A stretch of 60,488 nucleotides of DNA from Candidatus Dormiibacterota bacterium (lineage in GTDB: Bacteria > Vulcanimicrobiota > Vulcanimicrobiia > Vulcanimicrobiales > Vulcanimicrobiaceae): the NCBI GenBank assembly GCA_035532035.1, contig DATKRS010000016.1, positions 1-60,488 of the forward strand. The letters are read 5' to 3'. Every line of letters begins with the position of its first letter. Position 1 is the stretch's first letter. This document shows positions 18,140-26,367 of this stretch, piece by piece. The translations under genes were made by a program, and so were the position numbers. The notes beneath the pieces are model-generated. The model had not been told where the DNA came from and made no database searches. It saw only the letters and a program-made list of their open reading frames with translations.

Positions 18140-18633
18140 GACGCCGCCCGCGCGGTACGATACACGCGCAAGACCGCAGCGCACGAGCCCGCCGTGCAGC
18201 CGGCCCGCAGCGTGGCGATCCCGCCCGGAATGAGATAAAAGCGCACGTGCGGCGGAATGCGAAGGCGATCATGGCCGCGTCGCACGTACGCTTCGTCGTC
18301 GACGACGGTGATCGCGCAGTCGCCGTAGCGCAGCACTGCCGGCGCCGCGACCGCGCGCGCCGTGAACGGCAGATGCGATGTCAACGCCTCCCGCCGCCCT
18401 TTCCACTCCGCGATTTGAATCATACACTCGGGAAGCGCCGAGAGCGCCCACGCCGCATCCCCGCGCAGCCCCTGACGAATGCGATGACCCGGCGCAAGCG
18501 ACGCTGCCGGCTTGGGCGGTACGTAGCCTTTGCCCGAACCGACGACGATGCGCAAGCGATATTCGTGGTAGGCCGTCGCTGCGACCAAGGTCCCCACGAC
18601 GAGCACAGTAGCGATGACGAAGTAACGCAGCAC
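18136..18633 (-). CDS. Hypothetical membrane-anchored protein
   Basis: A 165-residue protein I do not recognise. Residues 3-22 form one transmembrane helix; the rest would be periplasmic. It has four cysteines, two of them in a C-terminal CTAGSC hexapeptide that could form a disulfide, and a strand-rich middle (AITVVDDEAYV, HVRFYLIPGG). It lies between GH130 (7 bp gap upstream) and RF3 (4-bp overlap downstream), so its synthesis is linked to both. Confidence 0.6.
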   Translation of the reverse strand: MLRYFVIATVLVVGTLVAATAYHEYRLRIVVGSGKGYVPPKPAASLAPGHRIRQGLRGDAAWALSALPECMIQIAEWKGRREALTSHLPFTARAVAAPAVLRYGDCAITVVDDEAYVRRGHDRLRIPPHVRFYLIPGGIATLRAGCTAGSCAAVLRVYRTARAAS

Positions 18634-18640
18634 GCGATGC

Positions 18641-19717
18641 CTATACTACCGTAAGACGCGCCGCTCCGCACGAATAGTCGGCCATTCCGTAATAGACGTC
18701 GAAGGTACGCTCGCCGAGATCGGGCCGTAGATCGATCCCCGTCGGAAATACAACGTTGTCGACGATGCCGTGCCGCTCCGCCTCGTGCTCGGGCGAGAGC
18801 ACAGGCCGCGGCGAGCGGTAGAGCACGTGATGCGGCCGCTCGCGATCGTGCACGACGATGCCGGCAGAATAGCGGAATTTCGGATGCGTGCCGTCCGAGC
18901 CGATGACGTCGACCGCGTGAAAGAGCGACATCCATCCTTCAGCGATCGGCACCGGAGGGGTTCCGGCGCCGATGCGCAGCGACCCCCACTGCTCGTCGGG
19001 CGGCAGAACGAGCGCGCTCTCCACGACGTGCAACAGCGCCGCGCGATCCGCGAGCACCGCGTCGAGCGCAACGTAGGCGATGCGAATCGACTCGCGATCG
19101 ATGAACGGCATCTTCTCGATCAACGGTATCGCTGCGACGCCGTCGACCGTGGAGATGTGGAGCATGGGGCGATGGTAGAATGCGATCGACGGTACGCCCG
19201 CGGGAGAGACCACGGGCTCCGGAAAGAACGCCGCGTCCTTGTCGTCGCCGGCCGCAGCACCGGGATGTTCGAAAGAGACCAGTCCGAGTCGTTCCCACGT
19301 ACGAGCGTCGCTCGAGCGCGCGACGGCGACGCGCGGTCCATCGGGTCCGAATGCCGTATAGGCCATGAGGTACTCGCCGAGTACCGGCACGAACGTGACA
19401 CGCGCGTCCTCGCATCCGTAACCCGGCCGCTCGCGCAGCTCGTACGGCGCGTGCGGCTCGAGCGCGTATCCCAAGCGCTCTACCTCGCGGCCTCCGTTTT
19501 GGTCGCGCAGCGCGACGAGCTCGATGCGCGAGACGTTACCCCGTTGCACGGCACGCGGATACAACAGCGCGGTGCCGTCACGCGCCCGCGTGAACGCAGG
19601 ATTCAAAACGCCTTCGGCCTCCTCCGGCCGTCCGTCGGGCTCGAGCACGACGCCGAGGCGCTCCGCGCGAGCATCGAGTGAGACGGGCGGCGGCGTCGAG
19701 AGTCCTCTTGCGTGCAT
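18641..19717 (-). CDS. GH130-family glycoside phosphorylase
   Basis: A 358-residue five-bladed-propeller enzyme of family GH130. Recognisable blocks are NPAFTRARDG (39-48), GCEDARVTFV (101-110), which carries the conserved Asp-Ala-Arg, then MAYTAFGPDGPRVAVA and DKDAAFFPE. GH130 members phosphorolyse beta-mannosides such as mannosyl-glucose or mannosyl-GlcNAc; some are plain hydrolases. No signal peptide, so it acts on imported oligosaccharides in the cytoplasm. ATG 19717 follows the lipoprotein TGA by two bases. The exact glycan cannot be told from sequence. Confidence 0.82.
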   Translation of the reverse strand: MHARGLSTPPPVSLDARAERLGVVLEPDGRPEEAEGVLNPAFTRARDGTALLYPRAVQRGNVSRIELVALRDQNGGREVERLGYALEPHAPYELRERPGYGCEDARVTFVPVLGEYLMAYTAFGPDGPRVAVARSSDARTWERLGLVSFEHPGAAAGDDKDAAFFPEPVVSPAGVPSIAFYHRPMLHISTVDGVAAIPLIEKMPFIDRESIRIAYVALDAVLADRAALLHVVESALVLPPDEQWGSLRIGAGTPPVPIAEGWMSLFHAVDVIGSDGTHPKFRYSAGIVVHDRERPHHVLYRSPRPVLSPEHEAERHGIVDNVVFPTGIDLRPDLGERTFDVYYGMADYSCGAARLTVV

Positions 19718-19719
19718 CG

Positions 19720-20151
19720 TCAGGGAAGCACCGTCTGCGTGATCGGCGCGTCAGCCGGCGTCACAACTTCGACGCGGATGCCGCGCCGGTAGACCGTGTT
19801 GGGAACGATCCAGAGCGTGAACGTACGATACGGCGCCGTCGGCTCGCCTCCGTTCGCGGGCGCCTCCTCGAAGGCAACGACGCGAACGCGCGTTTCGTTG
19901 GCCCCGATGGATTCGACGATCTGGCGATAGCCCGTCCGATCGTGCGGTCCCATCAAGAGTACGACGCCGAACTCACCGCGAAAGCGTACGGGCTCATGGA
20001 TGCCCAGGCGCGCCAGCGAATCGCTGTCGCGGACGATCGCGATCTGGTTTGCGCCCAAGACCGTGGTCGTCCCGACCGCGTACGTTTTGACGCGGACCTC
20101 GCGACAGCCCATGAGGAGGAGGAGGGTGAATAAAGCCCACCAGCGTTTCAC
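19720..20151 (-). CDS. Hypothetical lipoprotein
   Basis: A 143-residue protein starting at GTG 20151 with KRWWALFTLLLLMGC, a lipoprotein signal ending in a Cys lipobox. The mature domain is strand-rich (RFRGEFGVVLLMG, TRVRVVAFEEAP, RTFTLWIVPNTVY) with no family I can name. It is the first gene of the coupled operon leading to GH130, RF3 and the dehydratase. The frame stays open far upstream, to 20844, only because the tandem repeats lack stops; the lipobox fixes the true start. Confidence 0.68.
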   Translation of the reverse strand: MKRWWALFTLLLLMGCREVRVKTYAVGTTTVLGANQIAIVRDSDSLARLGIHEPVRFRGEFGVVLLMGPHDRTGYRQIVESIGANETRVRVVAFEEAPANGGEPTAPYRTFTLWIVPNTVYRRGIRVEVVTPADAPITQTVLP

Positions 20152-20170
20152 GTCCCGCCCGCCTTCGTTT

Positions 20171-20473
20171 GAAACGGCGGCGCACCTTGCGCGCCGCCAG
20201 GCACTTCGCTCCTCGTCCGGCGCTTCGCGCCGCACACTCCGCTGCGCGCCCCCACCAAAGCGTTGCGATGGGACCCCGTTCTGAAACGGCGGCGAACCTT
20301 GCGCGCCGCCAGGCACTTCGCTCCTCGTCCGGCGCTTCGCGCCGCACACTCCGCTGCGCGCCCCCACCAAAGCGTTGCGATGGGACCCCGTTCTGAAACG
20401 GCGGCGCACCTTGCGCGCCGCCAGGCACTTCGCTCCTCGTCCGGCGCTTCGCGCCGCACACTCCGCTGCGCGC
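20171..20473. repeat. 112-bp tandem repeat array, 2.7 copies
   Basis: Copies run 20171-20282, 20283-20394 and 20395-20473 (first 79 bp only). Copies 1 and 2 differ at a single base (C at 20183, A at 20295); copy 3 matches copy 1 over its length. Each copy can fold a hairpin with an 8-bp stem GGCGGCGC/GCGCCGCC (broken by one pair in copy 2) and a second, CGGCGC-TTC-GCGCCG. The unit is not a multiple of three, so it is not a peptide repeat. The array fills most of the 393-bp gap between the divergent lipoprotein and ctaA starts. A 72-bp core recurs at 33958-34029. Confidence 0.92.
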
Positions 20474-20506
20474 AGCCAGGCACGCTTGGTGAGGCGACCA
20501 CGGTCG

Positions 20507-20535
20507 TTGCCGCTCCCGTGATTACGGTATAGGCT
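20507..20535 (+). promoter_or_regulatory. Possible ctaA promoter
   Basis: TTGCCG (20507-20512) and TAGGCT (20530-20535) are separated by 17 bp, a plausible -35/-10 pair. Transcription would begin only a few bases before the GTG start, giving a nearly leaderless mRNA, in keeping with the weak ribosome site. Both hexamers match consensus only partly. Confidence 0.3.
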
Positions 20536-20544
20536 GGATAGTCT

Positions 20545-21459
20545 GTGAAGAGTCTGAGGCGCCTCGCGCTCGCGGCAGATCTCGTTGCGTTTGCGGTCGT
20601 CATACTGGGAAGCTGGACGCGGATCAACGCGGCCGGAATGACCTGCCCCGATTGGCCGATGTGCCGGGGCGAGCTCTTCCCAAACATGTCCGGCGGCACG
20701 CTCTGGGAATGGACCCATCGCCTCCTCGCCTTCTCGCTGGCACCGCTGATCGCAGCCGTCTGCGTCGTCGCTTGGCGATCGCGAGTACGTTCCTCTCCCG
20801 CAGCCGTTGCGAGCGGCGTCGTTGCCGCACTCTTCCTCATTCAAGTTGCGCTCGGAGCTGCGACGGTGCGCCTCGACAACACGCCGCTCTCGGTCGTCCT
20901 ACACTGGGGAACGGCGATGGCCGTTATCGCGGCACTGACCGCCGTCGCAATCTTTGCCCATCTGCCCGAACCGGGAGCTGCGCGCGGTACTCCACCCTCC
21001 CCGCGCATCGTTCTGGTAATGCTCGGCATCACGGCGGTCGTCGCCTTCATTACGATGTGCATCGGGGCGTACGTCAGCTCCAGTGGAGCGGGCCTCGCCT
21101 GCCTCTCGCTCCCGGGATGTGCGGGGAACGTCGTCGTATATACCCCCGGCCAGGTCGTCCAGATGCTGCATCGCGTCGCAGCGGCGGCAACGCTTCTCTG
21201 CGCGAGTATCGCGTTTGCGTTGACATGGACGAGAGGGGTCGCCTCGTACGTGCGGCTGGCCGCAGGCGCGGGAATACTGCTCGTTTTCATCCAGGTGATC
21301 TTGGGACTGCTCAACGTCGCTCTCCGGCTTCCGACCGATCTTCGCGAAGTGCACGCCGCAAACGCTGCGTTGCTCTTTCTTGCCTTCGTGGCCGCAACCG
21401 CTTTCGCCGCAATCGATTCTTACGCACCTTCCCTGCCTGCGTACGAGAGGCCGCATTGA
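20545..21459 (+). CDS. ctaA: Heme A synthase (COX15/CtaA)
   Basis: A 304-residue, eight-helix membrane enzyme that oxidises the methyl group of heme O to give heme A for the aa3 oxidase. The N-terminus has GSWTRINAAGMTCPDWPMC, and heme-ligand histidines stand in WEWTHRLLA, VLHWGTAM, QMLHRVAAA and EVHAANAALL, as expected from the internal two-fold repeat. A Cys pair is present in the second half (AGLACLSLPGC). GTG 20545 is the start. It is coupled to ctaB through a TTGA overlap. The oxidase genes it serves lie 5 kb away on the opposite strand. Confidence 0.92.
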   Translation: MKSLRRLALAADLVAFAVVILGSWTRINAAGMTCPDWPMCRGELFPNMSGGTLWEWTHRLLAFSLAPLIAAVCVVAWRSRVRSSPAAVASGVVAALFLIQVALGAATVRLDNTPLSVVLHWGTAMAVIAALTAVAIFAHLPEPGAARGTPPSPRIVLVMLGITAVVAFITMCIGAYVSSSGAGLACLSLPGCAGNVVVYTPGQVVQMLHRVAAAATLLCASIAFALTWTRGVASYVRLAAGAGILLVFIQVILGLLNVALRLPTDLREVHAANAALLFLAFVAATAFAAIDSYAPSLPAYERPH

Positions 21460-22325
21460 CGCCAGCGCTCGCCGTAGCGCGCGATTACTACGCGCTCTCG
21501 AAGCCGAAAATCATCGTGCTTCTGCTCATCACGACAGCGGCGGCAATGGTGATGGCGGCGCGCGGCATGCCGCCGCTTGCCGTTGCGCTCTGGACGCTCG
21601 TCGCCGGAGCGCTCGCAGCGGGCTCCGCCGGCGCGCTGAACTGCGTCTACGATGCCGACATCGACGCCCTGATGACGCGCACGAGCCGCCGTCCGATCCC
21701 CATGGGGCGTATCTCGCCGCGTGCCGGGACCATCTTCGCACTCGTCTGCGGCGTCGTATCGTTCGCGATCTTCTATTGGCTCGTCAACCCGTTGGCCGCG
21801 TGGCTCTCTCTCGCGGGTAACTTCTACTACGTCGTCGTCTACACCATGTGGCTCAAGCGGCTCACGCCCCTCAACATCGTGATCGGCGGCGCGGCGGGTG
21901 CCGTTCCGCCGCTCGTCGGGTGGGCCGCCGTCACGCACGCCGTCGGTGGACCGGCGCTGGGACTCTTTGCGCTCATCTTCCTGTGGACGCCGCCGCATTT
22001 TTGGTCGCTCGCGTTGATGACGGAGACGGATTACGCGAAGGCGCGCATCCCGATGCTTCCCAACGTCAGCGGCGAAGAGCGTACCAAGCGCGAGATCATC
22101 TATTACTCGTTGTTGCTCGTCGCCGTATCGCTTTCGCTCTACCCGTTGCACGTCATGGGGGCACTCTACCTCGCCGGAGCCGCGGTTCTCGGCGGCGTCT
22201 TCGTCTTGGAGGCGCTGCGCACGTGGCGCGGATCAACGCAAGCTGCCCGCTCCCTCTTTCGCTTCTCACTCGTCTACCTCGCGCTGATGTGCGTGGTTAT
22301 GGTTGTCGACCGTATCATTGCGTGA
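21456..22325 (+). CDS. ctaB: Protoheme IX farnesyltransferase
   Basis: A 289-residue UbiA-family prenyltransferase that converts heme B to heme O. The first Asp-rich motif is NCVYDADIDALMTRTSRRP, which binds prenyl diphosphate through Mg; the second region is DYAKARIPMLP. The family's KPKIIVLLLIT opening is present. The start is TTG 21456, inside the ctaA stop codon (TTGA), with GAGAGG six bases before it; no ATG is available. Together with ctaA it completes the heme A branch. Confidence 0.93.
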   Translation: MTPALAVARDYYALSKPKIIVLLLITTAAAMVMAARGMPPLAVALWTLVAGALAAGSAGALNCVYDADIDALMTRTSRRPIPMGRISPRAGTIFALVCGVVSFAIFYWLVNPLAAWLSLAGNFYYVVVYTMWLKRLTPLNIVIGGAAGAVPPLVGWAAVTHAVGGPALGLFALIFLWTPPHFWSLALMTETDYAKARIPMLPNVSGEERTKREIIYYSLLLVAVSLSLYPLHVMGALYLAGAAVLGGVFVLEALRTWRGSTQAARSLFRFSLVYLALMCVVMVVDRIIA

Positions 22326-23664
22326 CCGATCGTCGTTTCCGCTTCTCGTAACGCTCGGGCTTGGCGTCTTCGCGGGCGCGCTGGATCTCGGCGTACTCTC
22401 GCCGGCGCTGCCGGCGCTCGCGCGCGCCTTTGGCGTCGTAACCGGCGATCTCTCGTGGATCTTTACGATCTACCTGCTCGTGAACGTCGTGGCCATCACC
22501 ATTGCGGGAGCTCTCGCCGATCGCTACGGCCGCCGGCGTATCTACATGCTGTCGATGCTCACCTTCGCCGCCGGGAGCGCCGTCACGATACTCGCTCCAA
22601 CGTACGAGTATTTCTTGCTGGGCCGCGCGATCCAAGCGCTGGGCGCGGGCGGTCTCTTCCCGGTCGCGACGGCCGCCATCGGCGACGTCGTGCCTCCGTC
22701 GCGACGCGGCGCCGCGCTCGGCGCGGTCGCTGCAACGTGGGGCGTCGCCGCAGTGATCGGCCCGGTTTTCGGTGGAGCGGTCGCGCACTTCTTCTCCTGG
22801 CAATGGATCTTCGCTGCAAACTTTCCGCTCGCAGCGATTGTGCTCGTGCTCGCGCGACGGTACGTTCCGGCGCTCGCACCGCAGTCGCGCGGTCCGCTCG
22901 ACGTGCTCGGCCTCTTTCTCCTCTCGTGGGGGTTGCTCTGCGTCGTCGACGGTATCGTCAGCATGCGTCCGATCATCGCGGCGATCGGCGTCGTCCTGCT
23001 GGGCGGCTTTCTCGTCCAGGAGCGTAGGGTCGAGAACCCCATCGTCCCCATCTCGCTCCTGCGCACGCCGCAATTGGCAAAAACATACGTGCTCGAGCTC
23101 ACGATCGGCGTGCTCGAGGGCTCGCTATTCTTCATCCCCACGATCGTCGTCGCAGTCCAGCACGTGAGCGTGGCGACCGCGGGACTCGTTGCGGCGCTCG
23201 GAGCCGCAACGTTCGTCGTCGTCATCCCCGTTTCGGGGCGCGCGCTCGATCGCATCGGCTCGCGCGACGTGTTGATTGCAGGCGCGGTGCTCACCGAGAT
23301 GGGCCTCGCGATCTTTGCGCTCGGCTTCGACTCGATGCCGCTCACGCTGCTCTCGATGGTCGTCGCGGGGGCGGGTTTCGGCGCGCTTCTCGGCGCTCCG
23401 ACGCGCTATGTCGTTACCAACGAGACCGGCCCCAGCAGGCGCGGCATCGCGGTCTCGCTGCTCAGCCAGTGTCTCATTATCGGGCAGATACTGGGGAGCG
23501 CGATGGTGGGCAGTATCATCGGTGCCATCCGCAACGATGTCGAGGCGTACCGGGTTGCCTATCTCGCTTTCTGCGCCGTCGCGCTTGCGGCGCTCGCGAT
23601 CTCCTCGACGCTGCGCTCGCGAATCGGGGAACGCAGCGCCCCGCTGGAGGAAGCCGCCCCCTAA
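22303..23664 (+). CDS. MFS drug-efflux-type transporter (14 helices)
   Basis: A 453-residue major facilitator protein in which I count 14 hydrophobic segments, the DHA2 layout of multidrug/proton antiporters. The signature GALADRYGRRR loop joins helices 2 and 3, and GPVFGGAVA (helix 5) matches the antiporter motif C. Only TTG codons are available at the front, at 22303 and 22318; either overlaps the ctaB end, so it is coupled to heme synthesis genes. The exported compound is unknown. Confidence 0.82.
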   Translation: MSTVSLRDRSSFPLLVTLGLGVFAGALDLGVLSPALPALARAFGVVTGDLSWIFTIYLLVNVVAITIAGALADRYGRRRIYMLSMLTFAAGSAVTILAPTYEYFLLGRAIQALGAGGLFPVATAAIGDVVPPSRRGAALGAVAATWGVAAVIGPVFGGAVAHFFSWQWIFAANFPLAAIVLVLARRYVPALAPQSRGPLDVLGLFLLSWGLLCVVDGIVSMRPIIAAIGVVLLGGFLVQERRVENPIVPISLLRTPQLAKTYVLELTIGVLEGSLFFIPTIVVAVQHVSVATAGLVAALGAATFVVVIPVSGRALDRIGSRDVLIAGAVLTEMGLAIFALGFDSMPLTLLSMVVAGAGFGALLGAPTRYVVTNETGPSRRGIAVSLLSQCLIIGQILGSAMVGSIIGAIRNDVEAYRVAYLAFCAVALAALAISSTLRSRIGERSAPLEEAAP

Positions 23665-23685
23665 GAGCGTCGAACTCCGGAGATC

Positions 23686-25305
23686 ATGAACCAATCGCCG
23701 CCGCTGCAGGGCGGCAATCTCTTCACCGGCGACCGCGTGCTCGTCGAATCGCTCGCCGCATTCGCACCGGCGATGCCGCGAGAGGAGCTCGAGCTTATCG
23801 GCGCGCTCGCCGGCGATCCCGAGACGATTGCGCTCGGCTTCGATGCAAATGCGTATCCGCCCGAGCTGCACACGCACGATGCAAACGGAAATCGCATTGA
23901 CGAAGTCCGCTTCCACCCGTCGTGGCACCGGCTCCTGGCATACGCAACGTCGTTCGGATTGAGCGCGGCCGCTTGGCACGACGTCCAACCGCTCGCACAT
24001 CTGCGGCGCGCGGCGGCATTTTACGTTTGGTCGCAGGTCGAATCGGGGCACGGGTGTCCCATATCGATGAGCTACGCGGCGGTCGCGACGTTACGGGTCC
24101 AGCCAGACCTGGCAAGCGTTTGGGAGCCGCGCCTATCGCAACGCGGGTACGAGCCGGCGCTCCTTCCGGTCGAGCACAAGCGCGCGGCGCTCTGTGGCAT
24201 GGGCATGACCGAGAAGCAAGGCGGGTCGGACGTGCGCGCAAATACGACGCGAGCCGTTGCGGAGTCGGTCGGCGGACCGGGGCGGCCGTATCGGCTCACC
24301 GGCCATAAGTGGTTTTGCTCCGCACCGATGAGCGACGGCTTCCTGGTGCTCGCTCAAGCGCCCGGCGGCCTCTCGTGTTTTCTCGTGCCGCGCGTGCTCG
24401 CCGACGGGCGGCGCAACACGTTTCTGATTCAACGGCTCAAAGAGAAGCTCGGCAACCGTAGCAATGCGTCGGCCGAAGTGGAGTTCGAGCGAACGCAGGG
24501 ACACTTGGTCGGCGAGGAAGGGCGCGGGCTCGCAGCGATCGTCGAAATGGTGAACTACACCCGGCTCGATTGCATGCTCGGCTCTGCAGCACTCGTGCGC
24601 CAAGCGCTGGCGCAGGCGCTGCACCACGCGAGATACCGGCGAGCGTTCGGCAAGCCGCTGCTCGAACATCCGCTGATGCGCAACGTCTTGGCAGACATCG
24701 CGCTCGAGTCCGAGGCGGCGACGTGGCTGTGCATGCGTTTGGCTCGTGCCGTCGACGACGGCGACGCGGAGCTGCGGCGCATCGGCACGGCGGTTGGAAA
24801 GTACTGGATCTGCAAGCGGACGCCCGTGCTGGTCGGCGAGGCCTTGGAGTGCCTTGGCGGCAACGGGTACGTCGAGAGCTCGATCCTTCCTCGCCTCTAT
24901 CGCGAAGCGCCGCTGAACTCGATTTGGGAAGGCGCCGGCAACATCAACGCGCTCGATGTCGTGCGGATCCTGCGCAAACAGCCGGCCGCATTCGAGGCGC
25001 TGCACGCGCAGTGGGCGGCGGCGCGCGAGGAGCCGCGCGTCGCCGGCGCGGTGCGCGCCTTCGAAGCCTCGCTTCGAGACGAAGAGGCGCGCGAGTCGCA
25101 GGCGCGCACGATCGCCGAGCAGGCGGCGCTGATCTGGCAGGCATCGCTCCTGCTCGCGCACGCGCCGCACGACGTCGCCGACGCATTCGTACGCTCGCGT
25201 TTGTGCAGTGAAGGGGGACGCGCCCTCGGAACGCTACCGCCGGAATGCCGTCTCGGCGCGATCTTGGACCGCGCCGCGCCGCAGCCCGCAGAAGTCGTCG
25301 CATAG
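23686..25305 (+). CDS. aidB: AidB-like acyl-CoA dehydrogenase
   Basis: A 539-residue flavoprotein of the AidB branch of acyl-CoA dehydrogenases. It has the AidB hallmark GMTEKQGGSDVRANTT, the flavin-binding HKWFCSAPMSDGFLVLA, and a C-terminal ECLGGNGYVESSILPRLYRE. It is longer than ordinary acyl-CoA dehydrogenases (about 380) because of the extended N- and C-terminal helical domains of AidB. In E. coli AidB belongs to the adaptive response to alkylation and binds DNA; no ada or alkB is nearby, so isovaleryl-CoA-type activity is an alternative. It starts 21 bp after the MFS gene. Confidence 0.88.
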   Translation: MNQSPPLQGGNLFTGDRVLVESLAAFAPAMPREELELIGALAGDPETIALGFDANAYPPELHTHDANGNRIDEVRFHPSWHRLLAYATSFGLSAAAWHDVQPLAHLRRAAAFYVWSQVESGHGCPISMSYAAVATLRVQPDLASVWEPRLSQRGYEPALLPVEHKRAALCGMGMTEKQGGSDVRANTTRAVAESVGGPGRPYRLTGHKWFCSAPMSDGFLVLAQAPGGLSCFLVPRVLADGRRNTFLIQRLKEKLGNRSNASAEVEFERTQGHLVGEEGRGLAAIVEMVNYTRLDCMLGSAALVRQALAQALHHARYRRAFGKPLLEHPLMRNVLADIALESEAATWLCMRLARAVDDGDAELRRIGTAVGKYWICKRTPVLVGEALECLGGNGYVESSILPRLYREAPLNSIWEGAGNINALDVVRILRKQPAAFEALHAQWAAAREEPRVAGAVRAFEASLRDEEARESQARTIAEQAALIWQASLLLAHAPHDVADAFVRSRLCSEGGRALGTLPPECRLGAILDRAAPQPAEVVA

Positions 25306-25307
25306 CG

Positions 25308-25889
25308 ATGACGATCCTAGGGAGCCTCGACCCTCGCGCGCGATTGCTCGTGCATCGTCCGTGGACGCCGCGCGAGCGGCGCATCGTTTGGTGCGGGCTC
25401 ATGGGCCGCCTCGCGATCGCCGTGGAGCCGTTGCTCGGCTTCGTCTTCTTTGCGCTCTTTACGTGGGGAATCGTCTGGCGCGCGCATCACGTACGCAGCG
25501 ATGCGTCGCTCATCGTCGTCGCGCCGGTCTTCGCGCTCGGCGCCTTCGCTTTTCTCGGGTATCTCGTCGCGGTGCTCGTGGCGCCGGTCGTCGCGTACGC
25601 GCAGACGCACAAGCCCATCTACATCGTCGACGGATACGTTCGCTACCGCCCTCCCGATGAGGATTCCGCTCCAGGGGAATGCGGCTACGTCGCCGCGCTC
25701 TTCGAAGACCAGAGCGTGGCCTGCGAATGGCGCGCGCTCGGCAAGAAAACCTATCCTGCGCGCACGTTGGCGGCGATGGTCGAGTTTTCGACATTCGCCG
25801 GAATCCATACGATCGACGGGCGGGCGACGGGCTTGCTGCCGGACGGCGATCTGCCGCTGCTCGCCATCGGCATCGCGCCACGCCACTGA
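25308..25889 (+). CDS. Hypothetical membrane protein
   Basis: A 193-residue protein with two transmembrane helices (about 35-57 and 66-90) and a soluble C-terminal half beginning IYIVDGYVRYRPPDE. I do not recognise the family. ATG 25308 lies two bases after the aidB stop, so it belongs to that operon. It converges with the small oxidase-cluster protein, 35 bp away. Confidence 0.62.
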   Translation: MTILGSLDPRARLLVHRPWTPRERRIVWCGLMGRLAIAVEPLLGFVFFALFTWGIVWRAHHVRSDASLIVVAPVFALGAFAFLGYLVAVLVAPVVAYAQTHKPIYIVDGYVRYRPPDEDSAPGECGYVAALFEDQSVACEWRALGKKTYPARTLAAMVEFSTFAGIHTIDGRATGLLPDGDLPLLAIGIAPRH

Positions 25890-25924
25890 CGATCATCCTT
25901 CGGCTGCACAGCGTGCGCTCAGGA

Positions 25925-26152
25925 CTACTTTAGGGGTTCGCGCAGCGTCGTAACCGACGGCCACATGTGGCCGTAGCCCGAGAGTAAGATGACTCCCGCG
26001 GCGATCGAGAAGATCATGATAAGCCCGACCCCGACTGCAATGATGAGGCTACGCGGCACACCCTTACTCTGCGGCACGCGTCCGAAATCCGGGTGGAACT
26101 CGTATTCGTCTGCGATGAGTGCGAACTCGTCGTGGATGTTCTCGTCGCTCAT
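25925..26152 (-). CDS. Small single-helix protein of the oxidase operon
   Basis: A 75-residue protein: an acidic N-terminal 30 residues, a basic turn, then one transmembrane helix (about 36-58) and a short tail. GAGG stands five bases before ATG. As the last gene of the cytochrome oxidase operon it may be an accessory or structural subunit analogous to the small subunits of bacterial aa3 oxidases. No homologous family is recognised with certainty. Confidence 0.6.
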   Translation of the reverse strand: MSDENIHDEFALIADEYEFHPDFGRVPQSKGVPRSLIIAVGVGLIMIFSIAAGVILLSGYGHMWPSVTTLREPLK

Positions 26153-26159
26153 CTCAGCC

Positions 26160-26357
26160 TCACGCCTTTCCGATTACGCCGAGGCCGGTGAGCGCCGCCA
26201 GGACGCCGCCGAGAGCCAACAGCCCGAGCATCAGCTTGAAGACCTGATTGTCCAAGCCGGGCGTCTTCCAATCGTTACGCAACGCGATCGAGGCTACGAC
26301 GAACACGACGACCCCGCCGGCGACGGCCAGGACATGCTCTATCTGAACGAGATGCAT
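26160..26357 (-). CDS. Small two-helix protein of the oxidase operon
   Basis: A 65-residue hydrophobic protein with two predicted helices (about 8-26 and 41-61) joined by a short polar loop, the size and topology of a minimal subunit IV of heme-copper oxidases. GGAG is eight bases upstream of ATG 26357, and the preceding subunit III gene ends 10 bp before. Role inferred from position. Confidence 0.6.
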   Translation of the reverse strand: MHLVQIEHVLAVAGGVVVFVVASIALRNDWKTPGLDNQVFKLMLGLLALGGVLAALTGLGVIGKA

Positions 26358-26367
26358 TCGCCGGCTC

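Noticed and set aside
20507-20535. High-confidence promoter call for ctaA
   Set aside because: The hexamers match only partly; listed as low confidence.
19720-20844. A 374-codon open frame extending the lipoprotein through the tandem repeats
   Set aside because: Each 112-bp copy is read in a different frame and simply lacks stops; the lipobox at GTG 20151 marks the real start.
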